NCBI GenBank assembly: GCA_017474385.1
Contig: JAFVHU010000012.1
Coordinates: forward strand, 1 to 64,000
Direction: 5' to 3'
From: Afipia sp.
GTDB lineage: Bacteria; Pseudomonadota; Alphaproteobacteria; Rhizobiales; Xanthobacteraceae
Length of the DNA stretch: 64,000 nt
Made by a program: the position numbers and the translations under genes. The notes below the pieces were generated by a model, which was given only the letters and a program-made list of their open reading frames with translations, did not search any database and was not told the origin of the DNA. Position 1 is the stretch's first letter. Each line of letters starts with the position of its first letter. Shown here piece after piece: positions 17,856 to 27,487 of this stretch.

Positions 17856-17934
17856 CCAGTGGAGTTTTGGATTTGACATTCGCGCTGGGAACTCGCGGCT
17901 GGGTAGGTCGCGAATGTCAAATCCACTCCACTGG
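17856..17934. repeat. Palindromic element B (10 + 16 bp stem), inverted relative to A
   Basis: Arms CCAGTGGAGT and GGATTTGACATTCGCG pair perfectly with 17909-17924 and 17925-17934. A three-base bulge TTT (17866-17868) separates the blocks and the loop is 24 bases. Compared with element A read on the other strand, block lengths and bulge position are identical, while several paired positions differ in both arms together. That is the pattern expected when structure is conserved. The pair resembles a REP doublet. Confidence 0.85.
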
Positions 17935-18049
17935 TTATGTCATAGTCGCCTGCTACAAGAAGGCGGTTCATATGGCCCGATTCTGAGTGCCGAAACCCTT
18001 CAACTTATTGTCGTATTAAGCTTTTTCCGCCGTTTAACCTTTAAATTCA

Positions 18050-18077
18050 TTGACTTTCGCGGGATCGCGCCTATGTT
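18050..18077 (+). promoter_or_regulatory. Candidate sigma-70 promoter of the DEAD-box helicase gene
   Basis: TTGACT (18050-18055), a 16-base spacer and TATGTT (18072-18077). Initiation just downstream would give a leader of about 145 bases before the helicase ATG, which is long enough for post-transcriptional control as seen for several RNA helicase genes. This is a motif match only. Confidence 0.4.
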
Positions 18078-18227
18078 CCGCTGCAACGCGGTCAGAATCG
18101 AGACGCGATTTCCTGGCCAGCCGCCTGTCGGCAAATATGTCCTCCCCGTGCCCTTAAAGCGTGCCGTTCCGGGGTGAGCGCGACAGAAATTTCCAGAGTC
18201 CGAACGGCGATTTCGACTCGAGGCTCA

Positions 18228-19661
18228 ATGTCCTTTTCCAATCTCGGCCTGTCCGACAAGGTTCTCGCTGCTGTTGCGGCAACCGGTTACACGACCCCCA
18301 CCCCCATCCAGGAAAAAGCGATCCCCCACGTTCTCGCCCGGCGCGACGTGCTCGGCATCGCTCAGACCGGCACCGGCAAGACTGCCGCCTTTGTGCTCCC
18401 GATGCTGACGCTGCTCGAAAAGGGCCGCGCCCGGGCGCGCATGCCACGCACCCTGATCCTTGAGCCGACCCGCGAACTCGCGGCGCAGGTGAAGGAAAAC
18501 TTCGACAAATACGGCGCCGGCCAGAAACTGAATGTCGCGCTGCTGATCGGCGGCGTCTCGTTCGGCGACCAGGACACCAAGCTCATGCGTGGCGTCGACG
18601 TGCTGATCGCTACACCGGGCCGGTTGCTGGATCACACCGAGCGCGGCGGCCTGCTTCTCACCGGCGTCGAACTGCTGGTGATCGACGAAGCCGACCGCAT
18701 GCTCGACATGGGTTTCATTCCCGACATCGAACGCATCTGCAAGCTCGTGCCATTCACCCGGCAAACCCTGTTCTTCACGGCGACGATGCCGTCGGAAATC
18801 CGGCGCATCACCGAGACCTTCCTGCACAATCCGGAGAAGGTCGAAGTTTCCAAACCCGCCTCCACCGCGACCACTGTGACCCAATCGCAGGTCGGCGTGG
18901 GCCGCGAGCCGCATGAAAAGCGAGAGATGCTCCGGCAGTTGCTCCGGGACGCCAAAGACCTCAAGAACGCAATCATCTTCTGCAACCGCAAGCGCGACGT
19001 CGCAGTTGTTTACAAATCACTTCAAAAGCACGGCTTCAGCGTCGGCGCCTTGCACGGCGATATGGACCAATCGGCTCGCACCGCCTCACTCGATCAATTC
19101 CGCAAAGGCGAACTGCCCCTGCTGGTGGCCTCCGATGTCGCTGCCCGCGGCCTCGACATTCCAGAAGTCAGCCACGTCTTCAACTTCGACGTTCCCCACC
19201 ATCCGGACGACTACGTCCACCGCATCGGCCGTACCGGCCGGGCCGGACGCCTCGGGACCGCAATTTCGATCGTCAGCCCGGCGGACCAGAAGTCCGTCGC
19301 TGCGATCGAGAAACTGATCGGCCAGCCCATCGCCCGCGCCGACGTAACCCCCGTTGCAAGCACCGAAGCCTCGCCAGCGCCTGCCCGCGAACAGCAGGCC
19401 GAGCGTGCGCCGGAAGAGCGCAAGCCGCGCCGCGACTCACAGCGAACCCGTGGCGGCCGCAACAAATCCCGCAAGCCTGAAGGCGCCGATCGGAAGCCCC
19501 AGACTGCCGATCGGAAGCCCCAGGCCGCCGAAAAGCCGGCGCAGGCCCCCTCCATCGGACGCGCGATGCCCGCGGCAGCGGCGCGCGAACAGCATGCCGA
19601 GCCGGCAGACCACTCGCATCTGCCCGCTTTCTTGCTGCGGCCAATCCGCGCCCGCGGCTAA
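18228..19661 (+). CDS. DEAD-box ATP-dependent RNA helicase (RhlE-like)
   Basis: A 477-residue helicase with motifs in order: Q motif GYTTPTPIQEKAIP, Walker A AQTGTGKTAAF, motif II VIDEADRMLDMGF, motif III FTATMP, motif V ASDVAARGLDIP and motif VI HRIGRTGRAGR. The C-terminal tail from about residue 380 is basic and low in complexity, with a tandem direct repeat (DRKPQTADRKPQAAEKPAQ), and probably binds RNA. The ATG at 18228 directly precedes SFSNLGLSDKVL, where family members begin; an in-frame GTG at 18174 has no clear ribosome site. Likely roles are ribosome assembly or RNA decay in the cytoplasm. Confidence 0.93.
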   Translation: MSFSNLGLSDKVLAAVAATGYTTPTPIQEKAIPHVLARRDVLGIAQTGTGKTAAFVLPMLTLLEKGRARARMPRTLILEPTRELAAQVKENFDKYGAGQKLNVALLIGGVSFGDQDTKLMRGVDVLIATPGRLLDHTERGGLLLTGVELLVIDEADRMLDMGFIPDIERICKLVPFTRQTLFFTATMPSEIRRITETFLHNPEKVEVSKPASTATTVTQSQVGVGREPHEKREMLRQLLRDAKDLKNAIIFCNRKRDVAVVYKSLQKHGFSVGALHGDMDQSARTASLDQFRKGELPLLVASDVAARGLDIPEVSHVFNFDVPHHPDDYVHRIGRTGRAGRLGTAISIVSPADQKSVAAIEKLIGQPIARADVTPVASTEASPAPAREQQAERAPEERKPRRDSQRTRGGRNKSRKPEGADRKPQTADRKPQAAEKPAQAPSIGRAMPAAAAREQHAEPADHSHLPAFLLRPIRARG

Positions 19662-19793
19662 TCGCAACCAATTGACCCGTCTGCGGATTGGAACCGTTTA
19701 CGGGTCATTCATTCTCGTCCCTTAACGTGCCTCCGATACTTTTAGCCATTTCGTTAAAGGGCACGCAGAAGCTTGCCTTGAAGGGCACGGAAC

Positions 19794-20861
19794 GTGATTG
19801 GCCTGCTGGAAGAATATGAACGCACTATGGCGTTCGCCGAAGTTGCTTTGGGCCAGATTCGATCGCTGCGCCAGAATGCCGTGCCTCGGAATTACGAAAT
19901 CTGGTACATCTACGCGACCGGCTACAATTCCGCTCTCAACAAGATCATCAACGAGACGCTTGCGCGCAACGGCAAGCTGACCGAAGCCGATCTCGAACAG
20001 ATCTACGAAACCTACCTTTCCCAGCACCGGACCACGGAGCGTATCGACACGGTCGGAACGCGCGTGATCAACGAAATCGATGATGTGATGAATCTCATCA
20101 CCGATGCCCTGGGAATGACATCCACGTTCGGGCGAAGCCTTGAAGGCGCCACCCAGAAATTGTCCGGCGCCAAGGATCGCGAGCAGCTCAAGGCCGTGGT
20201 CGAAGCGCTCGTGGCATCGACGCGGGAGATGCAGGAAACCAACAAGGCCCTGGAAGCGCGCCTTGCGACATCCAAACAGCAGATCAGCAGCCTCCAGCAC
20301 AGTCTCGAGGCCATCCGCACCGAGAGCCTGACGGATCCCCTCACCTCGCTCGGAAATCGCAAGTTCTTCGATCGCGCCCTCGAAGGCGCCGTTGTGCATG
20401 CAGCCGAGAGCGGCGAGCCGCTGTCCCTGCTGATGCTCGACATCGACCATTTCAAATCATTCAACGACAACTACGGCCACCTCACCGGTGACCAGGTGCT
20501 GCGCCTCGTCGCGATGTCGCTGAAGCAGACGATCAAGGGTCAGGACATCACGGCGCGCTATGGCGGCGAGGAATTCGCTGTGGTGCTGCCGAACACCGCC
20601 TTGCGGCAGGCATTGACGGTTGCCGACAACATCCGCCGCGCGGTGATGTCGAAGCAGCTCAAGAAGAAGTCGACGGGCGAGATCCTCGGCCGCGTCACCA
20701 TTTCGGTCGGTGTGTCGATGCTTCAGCCCGGCGACGATCGCGAGCGGCTGATTGAACGTGCGGACGCCTGCCTCTACGCCGCGAAACGCAACGGCCGCAA
20801 CCGTGTCATTTGCGAAGCCGATCCCGAGTTCACTCCGGCCGACCGCATTCAGGTTGCCTGA
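19794..20861 (+). CDS. GGDEF diguanylate cyclase
   Basis: A 355-residue protein starting at GTG 19794, with AAGGG eight bases upstream. The N-terminal 130 residues are helical with no obvious transmembrane segment and form an uncharacterised sensory part (RNYEIWYIYATGYNSALN). A coiled coil spans about residues 130-185, followed by a GGDEF domain from 185. The active site is TARYGGEEFAVVLP, an active variant (GGEEF). The RxxD inhibitory site five residues before it reads KGQD, so product feedback is probably lost. It should make cyclic di-GMP from GTP in the cytoplasm. Its end overlaps the convergent TfoX-like gene by 13 bases. Confidence 0.93.
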   Translation: MIGLLEEYERTMAFAEVALGQIRSLRQNAVPRNYEIWYIYATGYNSALNKIINETLARNGKLTEADLEQIYETYLSQHRTTERIDTVGTRVINEIDDVMNLITDALGMTSTFGRSLEGATQKLSGAKDREQLKAVVEALVASTREMQETNKALEARLATSKQQISSLQHSLEAIRTESLTDPLTSLGNRKFFDRALEGAVVHAAESGEPLSLLMLDIDHFKSFNDNYGHLTGDQVLRLVAMSLKQTIKGQDITARYGGEEFAVVLPNTALRQALTVADNIRRAVMSKQLKKKSTGEILGRVTISVGVSMLQPGDDRERLIERADACLYAAKRNGRNRVICEADPEFTPADRIQVA

Positions 20862-21343
20862 CGCTTTTTAGCGGATGATCGCTTCGGGCTCTTTCGACGT
20901 CCGGTTTTCGCCGTCACTTTCTTGACGGCGGACGGCTTTGATTTCTTGGCTGTCCCGGGTTTGCGAGGCGCAGCCTTCGCCGGCGCTTTCCGCTGACCTG
21001 AGCGCTTCTTCACGCTCGCCTTCTTGGCAGCAGCGCGCTTCGCCGCCCCCACAGCTTCGCGGGCCCAGACCGCTAACTCCTCGGGATCATCGTAAAGCCG
21101 CTCCGGCAGATGCCGGTAGGATTTCACGACGACTGTCTTGTTCCGGGTTTCATACTGGAAAGGCTTTGCGCCTTCGGCCTCGTAACGCGCCTCCGTCTGC
21201 TCATCGACCCTGAAGATGATACCCGCGCGCAGCGCCATGGCGAAATTCACATCGTCAGCGACGATGCCGTAACCGCTGAACATTCTGCGCAGGACGACGG
21301 GCCCGAATTCAGAGAAAAGATCGATGAGATAGTCGCGATCCAT
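20849..21343 (-). CDS. TfoX N-terminal domain protein with H1-like basic tail
   Basis: A 164-residue protein. Residues 1-95 match the TfoX/Sxy N-terminal domain (LRRMFSGYGIVADDVNFAM, then a conserved YRHLPERLYDDPEELAVWA). Residues 98-164 are almost wholly Lys, Ala, Arg, Pro and Ser (KKASVKKRSGQRKAPAKAAP), resembling eukaryotic histone H1 tails and bacterial HU/HP1-type tails, so nucleic-acid binding is likely. The competence role of E. coli and Haemophilus Sxy is not established for such single-domain alphaproteobacterial proteins. It is monocistronic and convergent with the cyclase. Confidence 0.85.
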   Translation of the reverse strand: MDRDYLIDLFSEFGPVVLRRMFSGYGIVADDVNFAMALRAGIIFRVDEQTEARYEAEGAKPFQYETRNKTVVVKSYRHLPERLYDDPEELAVWAREAVGAAKRAAAKKASVKKRSGQRKAPAKAAPRKPGTAKKSKPSAVKKVTAKTGRRKSPKRSSAKKRQAT

Positions 21344-21413
21344 CGCGTATTCCGCAAAGTGGATGCCGGTTTGCGATCAGAATACGCGTTACGACAAAGC
21401 GCAACCAGACGTG

Positions 21414-21824
21414 CTAGCCGTCGACTTTCGCCGGGGTCAGCTGAACAGACTCGCCGCAGCCACAGGCGCTGACCTGATTGGGATTGTTGAAGATGAACTG
21501 CGCCTGCATCTTGTCGGCCTTGTAGTCCATCTCGGTGCCGAGAAGGAACAGCACGGCCTTCGGATCGACAAGAACCTTCACGCCCTTGTCTTCCACGACC
21601 TCGTCGGTCGGACGCACCTCGTGGGCATATTCCACCGTATAGGACTGGCCGGCACAGCCGCCATTCTTGATGCCGACACGAAGGCCGACGATTTCGGAGT
21701 CGGCGCGCGCAGACAGTTCCTTGACGCGCGACGCCGCCGCTTCCGTCAGACGCATGACCTGCGGACGGGGGCGAACAGCCGGCTTCGCGGCGGGTGTCGG
21801 AGTGTTTGGCGTCATACCGGTCAT
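21414..21824 (-). CDS. sufA: HesB/IscA-type Fe-S assembly protein SufA
   Basis: A-type carrier that receives or delivers Fe-S clusters. The 136-residue protein has a Pro-rich N-terminal extension of about 22 residues, then the HesB-like domain with the three conserved cysteines in GGCAGQSY and the C-terminal SACGCGESVQL. It is the last gene of the suf operon, 73 bases after sufT, and on the same strand. Context supports SufA rather than ErpA. Confidence 0.93.
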   Translation of the reverse strand: MTGMTPNTPTPAAKPAVRPRPQVMRLTEAAASRVKELSARADSEIVGLRVGIKNGGCAGQSYTVEYAHEVRPTDEVVEDKGVKVLVDPKAVLFLLGTEMDYKADKMQAQFIFNNPNQVSACGCGESVQLTPAKVDG

Positions 21825-21897
21825 TTGGTCATTTTCCGCGGCAATTCAACGCCGCCTTAAGTCCAGATTACATGCCGAGTCGGTAACGATCTTCAAA

Positions 21898-22278
21898 TCA
21901 CCACATGTTGAGGACGAGGCGCGCCTCGTCGGACATCCGGTCAGGGGTCCAGGTCGGCTCCCAGACCACGTTGACGCTGACGGGGCCCACGCCAGCGACG
22001 CTGGCAACCGCGTTTTCAACCATGGTCGGCAGCTCGCCGGCGGCCGGACAGTTCGGCGTCGTCAGAGTCATCTGCACGTCGACGGAGCGATCGTCCTTGA
22101 TGTCGACCTTGTAGATCAGGCCGAGCTCATAAATGTCCGCCGGGATTTCCGGATCGAAAACCGTCTTCAGCGCGGCCACGATATCCGTGCCGAGACGCTC
22201 GGTTTCCTCGGGAGGAAGCGCCGACTGGGTATCGAATTTCAGGGCCGCGGGTTCAGCGGCCTGGATGGTGTCGTTCAT
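21898..22278 (-). CDS. sufT: SufT (DUF59/MIP18-like) Fe-S maturation factor
   Basis: A 126-residue MIP18-family protein. Signature stretches are VFDPEIPADIYELGLIY, MTLTTPNCPAAGELP with the conserved cysteine, and VVWEPTWTPDRMSDEAR. SufT proteins assist Fe-S protein maturation under iron limitation or high demand and are commonly encoded in suf operons. Its ATG overlaps the sufS stop by four bases (ATGA), indicating coupled translation. Length is typical with a short N-terminal extension. Confidence 0.92.
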   Translation of the reverse strand: MNDTIQAAEPAALKFDTQSALPPEETERLGTDIVAALKTVFDPEIPADIYELGLIYKVDIKDDRSVDVQMTLTTPNCPAAGELPTMVENAVASVAGVGPVSVNVVWEPTWTPDRMSDEARLVLNMW

Positions 22279-23516
22279 GCGAATAGCTCCCGCGCCTTGA
22301 TCAGCGCCTGCGCCAGCTGGTCGACTTCAGCCCGCGTATTATACATGCCGAATGAGGCCCGGCACGTGGCCGTCACGTTGAATCGCTCCAGAAGTGGCAT
22401 GACGCAATGGGTGCCTGCCCGCACCGCAATGCCGCCCCGGTCGATCACCGTCGCTACATCATGTGGGTGCGCGCCCCTCATTTCGAAAGAGATGACGGGT
22501 CCCTTCCCATTTGCCGTGCCTATGATGTGCAGCGAATTGATCTCGCGCAGCCGGTCGGTGGCATAGGTCAGCAGGTCATGCTCATGCTTGGCGATACGAT
22601 CCTTGCCGATCGAATTCACATAGTCGATCGCGGCGCCAAGCCCGATCGACTCGACAATGGCCGGGGTGCCTGCCTCGAACTTATGCGGCGGATCGCCATA
22701 GGTCACCCAGTCCCTGGCAACCTCGCGGATCATCTCGCCGCCGCCGTTGTAGGGGCGCATCGCGACCAGATGATCGTATTTCGCATACAGCACGCCGATC
22801 CCGGTCGGCCCATAGAGCTTGTGGCCGGTGAAGACGTAGAAGTCGCAATCAATATCCTGCACGTCGACGGCCAGATGGACGGCGGCCTGGCTGCCGTCGA
22901 TAAGCACCGGAATGCCGCGCGCATGCGCGAGTTGCACGACCTCCTTGACCGGGACAACTGTGCCGAGGGCGTTCGACATCTGCGTGATCGCGACGAGCTT
23001 GGTCTTTGGCGTCAGAAGCTTTTCAAACTCGTCGATCAGGAAGTTGCCTTCGTCATCGACCGGTGCCCACTTGATGATCGCGCCGTAGCGTTCACGGAGG
23101 AAATGCCATGGCACTATGTTCGAGTGATGCTCCATGATCGAGAGCACGATCTCGTCGCCGGCCTTGATGTTCGGCTCGCCCCAGGACGACGCCACAAGGT
23201 TGATCGCCTCGGTGGCGTTACGCGTGAAGATGATTTCTTCATTGCGCTTCGCGTTGAGGAATTGCGCAACCTTAGTGCGTCCGCCCTCGTAGGCATCGGT
23301 CGCAGCGTTAGCGAGATAATGCAGGCCGCGATGGACGTTGGCGTATTCGGACTTGTACGCCTCCGTCATGCGATCGAGCACGGCCGTCGGCTTCTGAGCC
23401 GAAGCGGCGTTGTCGAGATAGACCAGCGGCTTGCCGTAAACCTTCAGCGCGAGCGCTGGGAAATCCTGGCGAACACGCTCGACGTCATATGAACCGTTGG
23501 CAACTGCCGGATGCAT
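22275..23516 (-). CDS. sufS: Group II cysteine desulfurase SufS
   Basis: PLP enzyme that takes sulfur from cysteine for Fe-S assembly. The 413-residue product shows YLDNAASAQKP, EHHSNIVPWH, the PLP lysine in FTGHKLYGPTGIGVLY, and the persulfide cysteine in RAGTHCVMPLLERF near the C-terminus. The ATG ending at 23516 is preferred over the in-frame ATG at 23540: it lies two bases after the sufD stop, has GAGG about six bases upstream, and avoids a long overlap. SufE is not in the window. It is distinct from the NifS-like desulfurase at the head of the same operon. Confidence 0.95.
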   Translation of the reverse strand: MHPAVANGSYDVERVRQDFPALALKVYGKPLVYLDNAASAQKPTAVLDRMTEAYKSEYANVHRGLHYLANAATDAYEGGRTKVAQFLNAKRNEEIIFTRNATEAINLVASSWGEPNIKAGDEIVLSIMEHHSNIVPWHFLRERYGAIIKWAPVDDEGNFLIDEFEKLLTPKTKLVAITQMSNALGTVVPVKEVVQLAHARGIPVLIDGSQAAVHLAVDVQDIDCDFYVFTGHKLYGPTGIGVLYAKYDHLVAMRPYNGGGEMIREVARDWVTYGDPPHKFEAGTPAIVESIGLGAAIDYVNSIGKDRIAKHEHDLLTYATDRLREINSLHIIGTANGKGPVISFEMRGAHPHDVATVIDRGGIAVRAGTHCVMPLLERFNVTATCRASFGMYNTRAEVDQLAQALIKARELFA

Positions 23517-23518
23517 GA

Positions 23519-24844
23519 TCAGCCTCGTGTCGCCAGCCATCGCTCGGCAGCGGCGACTGCAAAGTCACGAAGATTGTCGTCGACGATCGACTCAATGGCT
23601 TCGCCCACAAAAGCGGCGATCAGAAGCGCTTGCGCTTCCTTCTCGGGCAAGCCGCGCGCGCGCAGATAGAACAACAAGCTCTCGTCGAGAGCGCCTGTGG
23701 TGGCGCCGTGACCGCAAGTCACGTCGTCCGCGAAGATTTCCAGCTCCGGCTTGTTGTCCGCTTCGGCCTCGTCGGACAACAGCAAAGCGCGGGTCATCAT
23801 CTTGCCGTCGGTCTTCTGCGCATCGGGGCGCACAATGATGCGGCCCTGAAACACCGAATGGGCCTGATCGTCCAGAACCGCGCGAAACACTTCGCGGCTG
23901 GAGCAGTGCGGCACTGCGTGATCAACCACCAGCGTGGTGTCGCCATGCCGGCGCGCGCCAAGCAGATTGACACCGTTCGTGGTCAGTTCGCTGCCTTCGC
24001 CGGCGAACGTAATGAAGCCCTGATAGCGGCTGATATTGCCGCCATTCGTCAGGTTGAATGTGTTCAGCTTCGCCTTCGCACCGATGGTAACGATGCCGGT
24101 CGAGATGTTGGCGGCGTCGAGCGCGTCCTCCATCAGGCGAACGTGCTGAAGTTCCGCCTCGTCACCGACCCAGATCACAACGGAATCGTGCCTCTGATAG
24201 GACTTCGCACCTTCCGCGGCGACGAAGCTCTCAACGAACGTGACACTTGCGCCCTTCCCGACCTTCAGCAGCGAGCGCGTGACAAGCGACGTGCCTGAGT
24301 TGGTGGCCACATGAACGATGTGAATCGGTTTTGCGAGCGCAACGCCCTTGGCCACGTCGATCACGACACCGTCCGTCGCGAGCGCGGCATTCAGCGAAAT
24401 CATTGCGTCCGACGCCACGCTGGTTTTCAGCAGGTCGGCACGCACCTTGTTGCCGTTGTCCTCGAGAACCTCGCGCAACGCGCGGACATGAATGCCCGCT
24501 TCGAGCGCCGTCACATCAGACAGTTGCGGCGCGAATACGCCATCGACCAGCACCAGTTTCTGCGTGCTGTCGATGCCGAGCGATTTCACAGCCTTGGCGG
24601 CACGGGCAAGCGCGGCCTGATCCGGCGTCGCAGCCAGCGGCGCGATCTCGCGCAGCAGTGCGCGCAGATCGGTGTATTTCCATTCCTCGATGCGCCGATG
24701 CGGCAAGCCGAGACGCGCGAAGTCGTCGAAAGCGTTCTGCCGAACCTCGGCAACCGGGCCCGACCCGGGCAAACGGCTCCGCGCCGCGGCGAACAGTTCG
24801 CCGAGCGCATGGTCCGTCGTGGGCTTAACCAATGCAACGTTCAT
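23519..24844 (-). CDS. sufD: Fe-S scaffold complex subunit SufD
   Basis: Component of the SufBCD scaffold on which clusters are built in the cytoplasm. The 441-residue protein has the SufBD right-handed beta-helix core and the conserved C-terminal sequence CGHGATTGALDESLLFYLRARG, containing the histidine used for cluster assembly at the SufB-SufD interface. It lies between sufC (12-base gap) and sufS (two-base gap). Confidence 0.95.
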   Translation of the reverse strand: MNVALVKPTTDHALGELFAAARSRLPGSGPVAEVRQNAFDDFARLGLPHRRIEEWKYTDLRALLREIAPLAATPDQAALARAAKAVKSLGIDSTQKLVLVDGVFAPQLSDVTALEAGIHVRALREVLEDNGNKVRADLLKTSVASDAMISLNAALATDGVVIDVAKGVALAKPIHIVHVATNSGTSLVTRSLLKVGKGASVTFVESFVAAEGAKSYQRHDSVVIWVGDEAELQHVRLMEDALDAANISTGIVTIGAKAKLNTFNLTNGGNISRYQGFITFAGEGSELTTNGVNLLGARRHGDTTLVVDHAVPHCSSREVFRAVLDDQAHSVFQGRIIVRPDAQKTDGKMMTRALLLSDEAEADNKPELEIFADDVTCGHGATTGALDESLLFYLRARGLPEKEAQALLIAAFVGEAIESIVDDNLRDFAVAAAERWLATRG

Positions 24845-24856
24845 GATTGGACCCGC

Positions 24857-25615
24857 TTACGCTGCCTTGTCTTCGAACTGGGCGTAACCGGACTTTTCCA
24901 GCTCCAGCGCCAGTTCCTTGCCGCCGCTCTTGACCACGCGGCCCTTCGACATGACGTGGACGAAATCCGGCACGATGTAGTTCAGCAGCCGCTGATAGTG
25001 GGTGATGACGACCATCGCACGGTCCTTCGAGCGCAGCGCGTTGACGCCGTCAGCGGCGACACGCAGCGCGTCGATGTCGAGACCGGAATCCATCTCATCG
25101 AGAATGCACAGGCTCGGCTGGAACAGCGCCATCTGCAGCACTTCGTTGCGCTTCTTCTCGCCGCCGGAGAAACCGACGTTGACACCGCGCTTCAGCATAT
25201 CCATCGGAATGTTGAGCGAATTCGACACTTCACGCACCTTGCGCAGAAAATCCGGCGCCATCAGTTCGGGCTCGCCACGCGCCTTGCGCTGCGCATTCAG
25301 CGCCGTGTGCAAGAAATTCATCGTGGTGACGCCGGGAATTTCCACCGGATACTGGAACGCGAGGAACACGCCCTTGGCTGCGCGCTCGTCCGGCGCCATC
25401 TCAAGCAGGTCTTCACCCTTGAACAGGATTTCGCCAGCGGTCACGTCATAGCCCGGCTTGCCGGCGATGACATGGCTCAGCGTCGACTTGCCGGAACCGT
25501 TCGGCCCCATGATGGCGTGAACTTCGCCCTGATTCACGGTGAGGTCGAGACCATGCAGGATCTCATTATCTTCCACCTGAACCTTAAGGCCTTTGACTTC
25601 GAGTAACGCGGTCAT
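24857..25615 (-). CDS. sufC: Fe-S assembly ATPase SufC
   Basis: ABC-type ATPase that drives conformational change in the SufBCD scaffold. The 252-residue protein has Walker A GPNGSGKSTLSHV, the signature NVGFSGGEKKRNEVLQM, Walker B SLCILDEMDSGLDIDAL and the switch histidine in VVITHYQRLL. Its ATG overlaps the stop of the small membrane protein gene by four bases (25612-25615), so its translation is probably tied to that gene. Confidence 0.97.
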   Translation of the reverse strand: MTALLEVKGLKVQVEDNEILHGLDLTVNQGEVHAIMGPNGSGKSTLSHVIAGKPGYDVTAGEILFKGEDLLEMAPDERAAKGVFLAFQYPVEIPGVTTMNFLHTALNAQRKARGEPELMAPDFLRKVREVSNSLNIPMDMLKRGVNVGFSGGEKKRNEVLQMALFQPSLCILDEMDSGLDIDALRVAADGVNALRSKDRAMVVITHYQRLLNYIVPDFVHVMSKGRVVKSGGKELALELEKSGYAQFEDKAA

Positions 25616-25899
25616 TTCTCTTCCTTCTTGCTCATCGCGCTGACTTTCGATTGTGCCGTTCCACTAACGTGCGATTGAGCTGGTTTGATGAAACTCAACA
25701 AATCAAAAAAATAATGGAAAGGGGAAAACATTAGAGCAAAGAAACCAAGTGCTCCGAACCCTGCGAACACACCGCCGACCAATTTCACATTCTCCAGACC
25801 CGTCAACGCACCGAACAACGCAACGAACGCTCCAGCAATCGCAATGATGAGCAAGACCACAAACGGCACCACCAGGGCGTATTCGAGAATCTTGCGCAT
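25612..25899 (-). CDS. Small membrane protein encoded within the suf operon
   Basis: A 95-residue protein between sufB and sufC. Two hydrophobic segments lie at about residues 8-32 (VVPFVVLLIIAIAGAFVALF) and 40-60 (LVGGVFAGFGALGFFALMF). A charged tail ends in MSKKEEK. I do not recognise a family. It starts nine bases after the sufB stop and its own stop overlaps the sufC ATG, so it is embedded in the operon rather than simply nearby. Local GC is lower than in sufB or sufC. Coding is supported by this tight spacing and by an uninterrupted frame with membrane-like composition. Confidence 0.7.
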   Translation of the reverse strand: MRKILEYALVVPFVVLLIIAIAGAFVALFGALTGLENVKLVGGVFAGFGALGFFALMFSPFHYFFDLLSFIKPAQSHVSGTAQSKVSAMSKKEEK

Positions 25900-25908
25900 G
25901 ACCCTTGC

Positions 25909-27405
<1,497 letters not shown>

Positions 27406-27487
27406 TTCAATCCTCCGCTCGCGGTTTCAAGGACCGCGGTGGACCGCTTAAGTTGTATAAGGCTTGAGCACACGCACTGCGCGAACG

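Noticed and set aside
24311..25606. 431-residue plus-strand open frame across sufD and sufC
   Set aside because: It spans the junction of two well-defined genes on the other strand and has no recognisable domain.
27406..27487. Possible Irr (ICE) or IscR site upstream of sufB
   Set aside because: The AT-rich stretch does not match the TTTAGAA-type ICE consensus, and no credible IscR half-sites are present.
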